From positions 1-6,495 of the forward strand of contig JBBPZA010000085.1 of NCBI GenBank assembly GCA_038199375.1: a stretch of 6,495 bases of DNA. The letters run 5' to 3'. The DNA comes from JBBPZA01 sp038199375 (GTDB lineage Bacteria; Actinomycetota; Thermoleophilia; Solirubrobacterales; Solirubrobacteraceae). Within the stretch, counting starts at the first letter, position 1, and each line of letters begins with the position of its first letter. This document shows, piece after piece, positions 1 to 6,029 of the stretch. Made by a program: the position numbers and the translations under genes. The notes below the pieces were generated by a model. The model saw only the letters and a list, made by a program, of their open reading frames with translations. It searched no databases and was not told where the DNA came from.

Positions 1-1206
1 ACCGGTGGCGCCGCGACCGACGCCGCCCACGTGGCGGTCGAGTTCATGCACCCGGTGATCGTGGGCAAGCGCGCCCTGCCCGCGATCGCGCTGACCAACG
101 ACGCGACGGGCGCCGCTCGCGGCGGCCGGCTCGCGGGCGCGGGCGACATCGCGCTCGCGATCTCCCATGGGCCTCCCGAGCCCGAGCTCGAGCAGTTCCT
201 CGAAGGGGCACGGGGCCGGGGGGCGATCACCCTGGCCTTCGGCGCGGTGGGCTCGACGCCCGAGGCCGACCACGCCTTCGCGGTGCCCAGCGCCGATCAC
301 GCCGTGGTCCAGGAGGTCCACGAGACCGCCTACCACGTGCTGTGGGAGCTCGTCCACGTGTTCTTCGATCAGCCGGGGCTCCTCGACGAAGCCTGCATCA
401 CCTGCGGCGACGTGGCCGTGGAGGCGCGCGTCGTGGCCGTGAGAGGTGCCACCGCGATCGTGGAGAGCGAGGGCGCACGCGAGGAGGTCGCCGTCGAGCT
501 GGTCGACGGGGTGGGGGAGGGCGACGTCCTGCTCTGCCACGCGGGGGTCGCCCTCGAGAAGCTGGCCGACGGTGAGGCGGAGGAGGCCGACGATCCGAGC
601 GGCTTCCTCTATCCGTTCATGGACTCCTCGGCCCCGGGCGACCTCGACGCCGTGCTCGCCGACGTGCGCGCCTCCAGCGTGCGCAAGGGCCAGGACGCGA
701 TCGAGCTGCGGCGCGGCATCGACCTCGGCGCTCTCCAGGCATGCGCCCAGCGGGTGCGAGCGCGCCTCGACCGCGGCGGCCGCCTGCTCGCCTTCGGAAA
801 CGGGGGCTCGTCGACCGACGCACAGGACCTCGCCGCGGATGCGCTGGCCCGGGGCTGGCCCGCCCTCGCGCTCAACGACGACGTCGCCACCATCACCGCG
901 GTGGGCAACGACGTCGGCTTCGACAACGTCTTCTCGCGCCAGCTCATTCCGCTGGCGCGCCCCGCCGACGTGGCGATCGCGATCAGCACGAGCGGCTCGT
1001 CGGCCAACGCCCTCGCCGGCCTGGAGGAGGCGCGCCGACGCACGCTTCTGACGGTCGGCATCGCCGGCTACGACGGCGGGCGGATGGCGGGGCTCGAGTG
1101 GCTCGACCACCTCTTCGTCGTGCACAGCGACTACATCCCGCGCCTCCAGGAGGCGCACGCGACGATCTACCACCTCCTGCTCGAAGCGATTGGAGACGCA
1201 CCGTGA
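1..1206 (+). CDS. SIS-HypC-SIS fusion protein (5' partial): hydrogenase maturation chaperone HypC embedded between two GmhA-like SIS domains
   Basis: The frame is open from base 1, so the gene starts upstream; a GTG at 31 would cut into a domain and is not the true start. Numbering residues from base 1, residues 1-130 are the rest of a SIS (sugar isomerase) domain of the GmhA type, entered at its GGAATDAAH motif. Residues about 131-190 resemble HypC: CITC (Cys132, Cys135) takes the place of the N-terminal MCL of free HypC, and CHAGVALEKL (179-188) matches its HxGxAxxKL end. Residues about 200-401 are a complete second SIS domain with GNGGSSTDAQ (from 266) and STSGSS (329-334). HypC works with HypD to carry the Fe(CN)2CO group to the hydrogenase large subunit. 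hypD follows with a 4-bp overlap, which supports that role. What the SIS domains do here is unknown; sugar-phosphate binding is only inferred from the family. Confidence 0.9.
   Translation, partial: TGGAATDAAHVAVEFMHPVIVGKRALPAIALTNDATGAARGGRLAGAGDIALAISHGPPEPELEQFLEGARGRGAITLAFGAVGSTPEADHAFAVPSADHAVVQEVHETAYHVLWELVHVFFDQPGLLDEACITCGDVAVEARVVAVRGATAIVESEGAREEVAVELVDGVGEGDVLLCHAGVALEKLADGEAEEADDPSGFLYPFMDSSAPGDLDAVLADVRASSVRKGQDAIELRRGIDLGALQACAQRVRARLDRGGRLLAFGNGGSSTDAQDLAADALARGWPALALNDDVATITAVGNDVGFDNVFSRQLIPLARPADVAIAISTSGSSANALAGLEEARRRTLLTVGIAGYDGGRMAGLEWLDHLFVVHSDYIPRLQEAHATIYHLLLEAIGDAP
1192..1195 (+). promoter_or_regulatory. Ribosome binding site deciding the hypD start
   Basis: GGAG lies 7 nt before the GTG at 1203 but 13 nt before the alternative in-frame ATG at 1209. 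The spacing favours GTG, which also overlaps the preceding stop codon (GTGA), a typical translational-coupling arrangement. Confidence 0.55.
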
Positions 1207-2342
1207 GCATGCGCTTTGTTGACGAGTACCGCTCTGGCGACGTGGCCAAGCGACTGGCCGCGGGGATCGAGGAACTGGTGGAGCCCGGGCGCCACTACAA
1301 GATCATGGAGGTCTGCGGCGGGCACACGCACGCGATCTACAAGCACGGCGTGGAGGATCTGCTCCCGCCCGAGATCGAGCTGGTCCACGGCCCCGGCTGC
1401 CCCGTATGCGTGATCCCGATGGGCCGCCAGGACGACGCGATCGCGATCGCCGAGCGCCCCGAGGTGATCTTCACCACCTTCGGGGACATGATGCGCGTGC
1501 CGGGTTCGCACGGATCGCTGCTCGACGCCAAGTCCCGCGGCGCCGACGTCAGGATGGTCTACTCGCCGCTGGACGCGCTCAAGGTCGCCCGCGACAACCC
1601 CGACCGCCAGGTCGTCTTCTTCGCGATCGGCTTCGAGACCACGACTCCCTCGACCGCCGTCACGCTCCTGCGCGCCCGCGCCGAGGGGATCCGGAACTTC
1701 TCGCTGTTCGCCAACCACGTGACGATCGTCCCCGCGATCCGCGCGATCCTCGCCTCGCCGGACCTTCGCCTCGACGGCTTCCTCGGCCCCGGTCATGTCT
1801 CGACGGTGATCGGAACGCGTCCGTTCCGCTTCATCGCCCGCGACTTCGACCGGCCGGTGGTGGTGTCGGGCTTCGAGCCGCTCGACGTGCTCGGTGGCGT
1901 GCACATGGTGATGACCCAGCTGCGCGACGGCCGCCGCGAGGTCGAGAACCAGTACAGCCGTGTCGTGCGCGACGCCGGCAACCCGGCGGCCATGAGGGCC
2001 ATCGGCGAGACGATGGAGCTGCGCACCACCTTCGAGTGGCGCGGCCTGGGCTTCATCTCGCTGAGCGCACTCAAGCTGCGCGACGAGTTCGCCGACTGGG
2101 ACGCCGAGGTGCTCTACGACGTGCCGGGCGTCCGCGTCGCCGATCCCAAGGCCTGCCAGTGCGGCGAGGTGCTCAAGGGCGTGATCAAGCCATGGGAGTG
2201 CAAGGTCTTCGGGACCGCGTGCACGCCGGAGCACCCGATCGGCACCTGCATGGTCTCCAGCGAGGGCGCCTGCGCGGCCTACTACAACTACGGCCGCCAC
2301 GCGGGGCGCAGGCGGCGCGAAGAGGTGCCAGCGCCGGCGTGA
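1203..2342 (+). CDS. hypD: Hydrogenase maturation protein HypD
   Basis: HypD is the 4Fe-4S scaffold on which, together with HypC, the Fe(CN)2CO unit of [NiFe] hydrogenase is built in the cytoplasm. The 379-residue product has the family's usual length and opens with MRFVDEYR like E. coli HypD. Diagnostic motifs are CGGHTHAI (Cys38), GPGCPVC (Cys66, Cys69), TFGDMMRVPGS, FFAIGFETTTP and GPGHVSTVIG. The C-terminal cluster region carries Cys318, 320, 333, 340, 349 and 357, ending in MVSSEGACAAYY. The residues needed for the FeS cluster and the HypC interface are therefore present. Start choice: GTG at 1203 rather than ATG at 1209 because of the GGAG spacing and the 4-bp overlap with the HypC fusion gene. 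A short Arg-rich tail (GRRRREEVPAPA) follows the conserved domain. The identification is secure. Confidence 0.97.
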   Translation: MSMRFVDEYRSGDVAKRLAAGIEELVEPGRHYKIMEVCGGHTHAIYKHGVEDLLPPEIELVHGPGCPVCVIPMGRQDDAIAIAERPEVIFTTFGDMMRVPGSHGSLLDAKSRGADVRMVYSPLDALKVARDNPDRQVVFFAIGFETTTPSTAVTLLRARAEGIRNFSLFANHVTIVPAIRAILASPDLRLDGFLGPGHVSTVIGTRPFRFIARDFDRPVVVSGFEPLDVLGGVHMVMTQLRDGRREVENQYSRVVRDAGNPAAMRAIGETMELRTTFEWRGLGFISLSALKLRDEFADWDAEVLYDVPGVRVADPKACQCGEVLKGVIKPWECKVFGTACTPEHPIGTCMVSSEGACAAYYNYGRHAGRRRREEVPAPA

Positions 2343-2367
2343 CCCCCGCACGGCACCGCGCACCCGC

Positions 2368-3474
2368 ATGACCCCGGACAAGACCCCGCGCACCGAGGAG
2401 GAGGTGCTCGACGCGATCGAGCGCCGCCGCCGGCGCCCGGTGCGCAAGCTGCTCGACGAGCGCATCACGCTCTCCCACGGGGCGGGGGGAAAGGCGACGC
2501 ACACGCTCGTCGAGGCGCTCTTCCTCGCCGAGCTGCGCAATCCCGCGCTGGAGGCGTTGACCGACAGCGCGGTGTTCAGCGCCACGGAGAACGGGTCCGG
2601 GCCGCGGCTCGCGTTTACGACCGACTCGTCCGTCGTAAACCCGCTCTTCTTCCCGGGGGGGGACATCGGCGAGCTGGCGGTCAACGGAACGGTCAACGAC
2701 CTCGCGATGGTCGGCGCGCGGCCGCTCCACCTGTCGGCGGGCTTCATCCTCGAGGAGGGCTTCCCCATCGCCGATCTTCAGCGAGTGGTGGCCTCGATGG
2801 CCGCCGCCGCGCGGACGGCCGGGGTCACGGTGGTGACGGGTGACACCAAGGTGGTCGAGCGCGGCAAGGCGGACGGCCTGTACATCAACACCGCGGGCAT
2901 CGGCGTACTCGAGCGAGACATCTCCCTGTCGCCCGGAGCGATCCGCTCGGGCGACCGCGTGCTGGTGTCGGGAACGATCGGCGATCACGGCATGGCGGTC
3001 ATGATCGCCCGCGGCGATCTCGAGCTCGAGGTGGATCTCAGGAGCGACACCGCCTCGGTGGCCGGGCTCGCGGCCACGCTGCTCGACGCCGTCGGCGACG
3101 GCGTGCGCTGCCTGCGCGACCCCACCCGCGGGGGCCTGGCGACCGTGCTCGCCGAGCTCGCCCTCTCCGCCGAGCTCCACATCGCGATAGACGAGGCGGC
3201 GCTGCCGGTGACCCCGGCGGTCAACGGCGCCGTCGAGATCCTCGGCCTCGACGCGCTCTACGTCGCCAACGAGGGAAAGCTCGTCGCCGTCGTCGCGTCC
3301 GAGGTGGCCGAGGCCGCGCTCGCCGCACTGCGCTCGCACCCTCTTGGCGCCGAGGCGGCCATCGTCGCCGACGTTCGAGACGACCCGCCCGGCCTGGTGA
3401 TCCTCGAGACAGCCTTCGGCGGCAGCCGGGTCGTCGACATGCTCGCCGGCGACCCGCTCCCCCGGATCTGCTGA
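2368..3474 (+). CDS. hypE: Hydrogenase maturation protein HypE (carbamoyl dehydratase)
   Basis: HypE accepts a carbamoyl group from HypF on its C-terminal cysteine and dehydrates it with ATP to the thiocyanate that supplies the cyanide ligands of [NiFe] hydrogenase. The protein ends exactly in PRIC, the HypE signature with the acceptor Cys as last residue. Other motifs, numbered from ATG 2368, are LSHGAGGK (35-42), TTDSSVV (84-90), Asp99 in GGDIGELAVNG, NGTVNDLAMVGARP (from 106), VTGDTKVVERG and RDPTRGGLATVL. The fold belongs to the PurM/ThiL-like ATP-binding family. The gene lies 25 bp after hypD. The start is uncertain: ATG 2368 has no clear Shine-Dalgarno and adds about 24 charged residues; GTG 2440 would give 344 residues, nearer the common length, and GTG 2404 is also possible. 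HypF is not in the window but is required as partner. Confidence 0.96.
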   Translation: MTPDKTPRTEEEVLDAIERRRRRPVRKLLDERITLSHGAGGKATHTLVEALFLAELRNPALEALTDSAVFSATENGSGPRLAFTTDSSVVNPLFFPGGDIGELAVNGTVNDLAMVGARPLHLSAGFILEEGFPIADLQRVVASMAAAARTAGVTVVTGDTKVVERGKADGLYINTAGIGVLERDISLSPGAIRSGDRVLVSGTIGDHGMAVMIARGDLELEVDLRSDTASVAGLAATLLDAVGDGVRCLRDPTRGGLATVLAELALSAELHIAIDEAALPVTPAVNGAVEILGLDALYVANEGKLVAVVASEVAEAALAALRSHPLGAEAAIVADVRDDPPGLVILETAFGGSRVVDMLAGDPLPRIC

Positions 3475-3484
3475 GGCAGACGCC

Positions 3485-4351
3485 GTGGCCGCGTCCGCGA
3501 CCGTTCCGGCCCCGATGGGCTCTCCGCTCCCGGCTCGTCGACCCGCGGGCGACCGCTCCGGTTCTGGCGCGCCCACGCCACTGCCGATGCACCTTGCGGT
3601 CGTCGGCAAGGGCGGCGCCGGTAAGTCCGTGGTCGCGGGCACGCTCGCCCGCCTGCTCGCGCGCCGCGGCCACCGGGTGCTCGCCCTGGACTCGGACATG
3701 ATGCCCGGCCTCGCGCTCAGCCTGGGCATCGAGCAGCCCGACGAGCCGCCGCTGCTCGGGGCGGTCGAGAAGCCCGAGGGCGGGCGGTGGCGACTTCGCA
3801 AGGGCATCGGCCCCGTGCGCGCCGTCCAGCGCTACTCCCTGCCGGCGCCCGACGGCGTGCGGCTCCTGACCGCCGGCAAGACCGACGCCGAGGGGATGGC
3901 GCCGATCATGGGTGCGGTCCGCGGCTTCTACTCGGTGATCCACCGCATCGACGAGCCGCAGGCCTTCAAGGAGTGGACGCTGATCGGCGACCTGCCCGCC
4001 GGCCCGCGGCAGGTTGCCTTCGACTGGGCGCCCTACGCGCACAGGTACCTGGTGGTCGTCGAGCCGACCTGGAAGTCGGTCATCACCGCGCGGCGCGTCA
4101 TCCGCCTCGCCCGGTCGCGCCGCGACGCGACGGTGATGGTGATCGTCAACCGCGTGAGTGCCGAGTCCGATCGAGCGCGTGTCGAGAAGATGCTCGGCGA
4201 GCCCGCCCTATTGACGATCCCCGACGATCCCGCCGTGCGCGAGGCCGACCGCCTCGGCCGCGCGCCCCTCGACCACGCGCCCGACTCCCCCGCGGTCAGG
4301 GCGATCGAGAAGCTGGCCGACATGCTCGACCGAGAGGCCGGATCCGAATGA
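3485..4351 (+). CDS. MinD/CooC-like P-loop ATPase without cysteines
   Basis: This is a SIMIBI-class deviant Walker ATPase. Counting from the internal ATG at 3587, it has VGKGGAGKS (6-14) with the signature lysine Lys8, LALDSD (32-37), switch II DLPAG (135-139), VEPTWKSVITARR (158-170) and VIVNRV (186-191) at the usual MinD/CooC spacing. The family binds ATP in a dimer; CooC members load nickel into CO dehydrogenase. This protein has no cysteine anywhere, and the family's CxC site is replaced by a segment containing GMAPIMGAV, so it cannot bind metal in the CooC manner. Usual DxDPNAN is replaced by DSDMMPG. Start: GTG 3485 has GAGG 8 nt upstream and adds a 34-residue Pro/Ala-rich extension; ATG 3587 gives the compact 254-residue family length but has no visible ribosome site. 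It follows hypE by 10 bp and ends in tandem TGA TGA. Substrate unknown. Confidence 0.88.
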   Translation: MAASATVPAPMGSPLPARRPAGDRSGSGAPTPLPMHLAVVGKGGAGKSVVAGTLARLLARRGHRVLALDSDMMPGLALSLGIEQPDEPPLLGAVEKPEGGRWRLRKGIGPVRAVQRYSLPAPDGVRLLTAGKTDAEGMAPIMGAVRGFYSVIHRIDEPQAFKEWTLIGDLPAGPRQVAFDWAPYAHRYLVVVEPTWKSVITARRVIRLARSRRDATVMVIVNRVSAESDRARVEKMLGEPALLTIPDDPAVREADRLGRAPLDHAPDSPAVRAIEKLADMLDREAGSE

Positions 4352-4424
4352 TGAGCGGGACTCCGCCAATCGGTCTCCCCGCTCTAGATGTGTCCCGCAC
4401 CCATCGGCTACCCTTTCGGGCACG
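4352..4424 (+). other. Only sizeable intergenic gap; possible weak promoter or leader
   Basis: These 73 bp separate the Cys-free ATPase from the first TGA-containing ATPase. It begins with a second in-frame TGA directly after the stop. A TACCCT at 4409-4414 fits an actinobacterial TAnnnT -10 box and would give a nearly leaderless message for ATG 4425. I see no convincing -35 element, no good Shine-Dalgarno and no terminator with a T-run, so the promoter is only a suggestion. Confidence 0.2.
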
Positions 4425-5276
4425 ATGAAGCTCGCCGTCGCAGGCAAGGGAGGGTCCGGGAAGACGTCGATCTCCGGAACGATGTGCCGGATGCTCGCGC
4501 GCGACGGCTACAAGGTGCTTGCCATCGACGGCGACTCCAACCCCAACCTCGCCCTCACGCTCGGGGTGCCGGCCGAGCGGATGAATGACCTGCCGGTCCT
4601 GACCCGCGACCTGCTCGAGCGCGGCGACGACGGGCCCAAGCTGGCCAAGTCGCTCGAGGAGATCTGCCGGACCCACTCCCTGCAGGCCCCCGACGGGGTC
4701 AACCTGCTGGTGATGGCCCACCCGCAGCACGCGGGCACCGGGTGACTGTGCGGCATGCACGCTACGGTCCGTAGCGTCATCGAAGCGGCAGCCAACCAGG
4801 ACGACGAGATCTGCATCCTGGACACCGAGGCCTCGCCGGAGCACCTTTCCCGGGGCACCGCGCAGTACGCCGACGCGATGCTGTGCATAGTCGAGCCTTA
4901 CTACAAGTCGCTGGAGACCGGCCGGCGAATGGCCGTCCTCGGCCGCGACCTCGGCCTCGAGCGTGTCGCCCTCGTGGCCAACAAGGTGCGCGACGAGCGC
5001 GAGCTCGAGGCGGTGCGCAAGTTCGCCGAGACCTACGACCTCGAGATCGCCGGCATCATCCCCTTCGACGAGCAGATGCCCGGCGCCGAGCGCGCCGAGG
5101 CCTCGCCGGTGGACTTCGCGCCGGACACCAAGGCCGTCGTGGCGATCGGCGCGATGGCCCGGTCGGTCGCCGAGGGCAACGGCGGCGCGCCTGTGAGCCT
5201 CGCGCCGCCCGAGGCGGCGGACGCTGCCGGAAACGGGGGCGCTCCCGCCCAACCGCTGTCAGTGGAGGAGGCCTGA
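4425..5276 (+). CDS. CooC-like nickel-chaperone ATPase, predicted selenoprotein (Sec107-Leu-Cys109)
   Basis: The product is 283 residues if TGA 4743-4745 is read as selenocysteine. Before the TGA are AGKGGSGKTS (6-15, Walker A), AIDGDSNPNLAL (33-44) and APDGVNLLVMAHP (88-100). After it, in the same frame, are CGMHATVRSVIEA, switch II LDTEASPEHLSRG (from about 132), IVEPYYKSLETGRR and ALVANKVRDE. CooC proteins of CO dehydrogenase operons bind Ni between two protomers through a CxC near residues 112-114; the TGA falls on the first of those cysteines (U-L-C-G). Neither half could be a working ATPase alone, because Walker A and switch II would be separated. A hairpin with SECIS geometry follows. 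The C-terminal tail is low-complexity and repeats GNGGAP. Switch II has Ser where DxEAG is usual. If Sec decoding fails, a 106-residue fragment results. Family assignment is firm; recoding is strongly supported inference. Confidence 0.85.
4743..4745 (+). other. In-frame TGA predicted to encode selenocysteine 107
   Basis: The codons around it read Gly-Thr-Gly-TGA-Leu-Cys-Gly-Met-His. The position corresponds to the first Cys of the CooC CxC metal site. The frame is the same on both sides, so this is not a frameshift, and the downstream sequence is plainly family-like. The base after the codon is C, as in the UGAC context of E. coli fdhF. Confidence 0.82.
4755..4780 (+). promoter_or_regulatory. 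Predicted bacterial SECIS hairpin in the mRNA of the first CooC-like selenoprotein
   Basis: The core is a perfect 7-bp stem, ACGCUAC with GUAGCGU (4759-4765 with 4771-4777), closing a five-base loop GGUCC (4766-4770). With C4758 bulged, AUG (4755-4757) pairs with CAU (4778-4780) for three more pairs. The loop starts 20 nt after the TGA and has G in its first two positions, which fits the bacterial SECIS consensus I recall (loop 16-37 nt downstream). The loop GGUC resembles the apical loop of E. coli fdhF, where the GGU is bound by SelB. Confidence 0.72.
5264..5271 (+). promoter_or_regulatory. Strong ribosome binding site for the winged-helix gene
   Basis: GGAGGAGG ends 4 nt before ATG 5276, and its first GGAGG is 7 nt away. 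It lies inside the end of the preceding ATPase gene and fixes the start of the small winged-helix gene at the TGATG overlap. It is the best Shine-Dalgarno in the window. Confidence 0.7.
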
Positions 5277-5638
5277 TGGACGAGCTCGAGGCGCTGCAAG
5301 TCCGAGACGAAGTACTCCAAGCGATGTACTGGATGCGCGCCGAGGGGCTCTCCGAGGGGCCCTCGAGCGTCGAGCTCTCGAGGTTCATCGGAGTCTCTCC
5401 CGAGATGCTCGAGGTCTTCCTCGCCCGGCTGGTGAGCGACGGTGACCTCGAGCAGGTGTTCGGAGGCTACGCCCTCACCCAGCGCGGGGAGGAGCACGGC
5501 AAGCGCAGCTTCGCCGACGAGTTCGCCGACTTGACCAGGCCGACGCACGGCGAGTGCGACGCCGACTGCTGGTGCCACGACTCTCCCGAGGAGGCCGCGA
5601 AGTGCCTCGAGGACAGGGTCGGGCATGTCCACAGCTGA
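5276..5638 (+). CDS. Small winged-helix protein with a C-terminal Cys/His cluster (putative metal-responsive regulator)
   Basis: This 120-residue protein has an N-terminal part that reads as a winged helix-turn-helix: a first helix (about 1-24), SSVELSRFIGVSPEMLEVFLARLVSDGDLE (about 30-59, split by the turn GVSP) and a wing-like VFGGYALTQRGEEHG (61-75). The tail (91-119) carries His91, Cys94, Cys98, Cys100, His101, Cys110, His117 and His119 in the pattern HxxCxxxCxCH...C. Such a cluster could bind Zn, Ni or an iron-sulfur group. I do not recognise a named family. ATG 5276 overlaps the preceding stop by one base and has a strong ribosome site; its end overlaps the PadR gene by 14 bp. The position between two CooC-like genes suggests a metal-sensing regulator, but a structural or adaptor role is not excluded. 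Residues 27-31 and the tail contain no membrane segment or signal peptide. Confidence 0.8.
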   Translation: MDELEALQVRDEVLQAMYWMRAEGLSEGPSSVELSRFIGVSPEMLEVFLARLVSDGDLEQVFGGYALTQRGEEHGKRSFADEFADLTRPTHGECDADCWCHDSPEEAAKCLEDRVGHVHS

Positions 5639-6029
5639 AGCCGCGACGCCCATAATGCCCAAGGGCTTCATCCGCCCTTGCCTGCTGCTCCTCCTGCGCG
5701 AGAACCCGGCCCACGGCTACGACCTGCTCGAGCGGCTGGGATCCTTCGGCTTCGACCGCTCGGATCCCGGGGGCCTCTACCGCGCGCTGCGCTCCCTGGA
5801 GAGCGAATCCATGGTGCGCTCGGTCTGGGAGTCCTCGGCCGCGGGCCCCAACCGCCGCATCTACGAGCTGACGCGCACCGGGATGGAGGAGCTCCACCGC
5901 AACGCGCAGGCGCTCGCGGGCACGGACGACCTCCTTCGCATCTTCCTCAGCCGCTACTCGGAGTTCGTGAGCTTGGCCGCTCGCGAGAGAGCATCAGTCC
6001 CCAGCACGCCCAGCGCCGCTACAGCATGA
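5625..6029 (+). CDS. PadR-family transcriptional regulator
   Basis: The 134-residue protein matches the PadR winged-helix domain: PKGFIRPCLLLLL (12-24), HGYDLLERL (30-38), GGLYRALRSLESESMV (49-64, recognition region) and GPNRRIYELTRTGMEEL (74-90, the wing). A short helical tail (about 90-120) is the probable dimerisation part, followed by a Ser/Ala-rich end. PadR proteins are usually dimeric repressors answering to small molecules. The start at ATG 5625 has AGGG 6 nt upstream and lies inside the winged-helix gene; ATG 5655 is a shorter alternative without a ribosome site. The stop overlaps the next ATPase start (ATGA), so translation is probably coupled. Its operator cannot be identified from this window. 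It most likely regulates the surrounding maturation operon. Confidence 0.93.
   Translation: MSTAEAATPIMPKGFIRPCLLLLLRENPAHGYDLLERLGSFGFDRSDPGGLYRALRSLESESMVRSVWESSAAGPNRRIYELTRTGMEELHRNAQALAGTDDLLRIFLSRYSEFVSLAARERASVPSTPSAATA

Noticed and set aside
2655..2662. Run of eight G in hypE as a frameshift or phase-variation site
   Set aside because: The frame is intact across it (Pro-Gly-Gly-Asp, a conserved HypE segment), and such runs are expected in GC-rich DNA.
1167..3807. Long antisense open frames (533 and 540 residues on the minus strand) and long alternative plus frames
   Set aside because: They are typical shadows of GC-rich codon use: their translations are Arg/Ala/Pro or Gly/Asp/Val-rich without recognisable domains and lie over secure hyp genes.
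4409..4414. TACCCT as a confident promoter -10
   Set aside because: No matching -35 or other support; a six-base TAnnnT match is too common. Kept only as a note on the intergenic gap.
4743..4745. The first CooC-like gene is a pseudogene, or two separate genes (106 residues plus one starting at ATG 4755)
   Set aside because: No frameshift occurs, both halves retain family motifs, the TGA is exactly at the CxC position, a SECIS-like hairpin follows, and the paralog shows the same pattern. Neither half has a complete ATP site.
4759..4777. The 19-bp palindrome as an operator or terminator
   Set aside because: It lies inside coding sequence, has no T-run, and sits at SECIS distance from an in-frame TGA, so an RNA role explains it better. 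DNA binding is not excluded.
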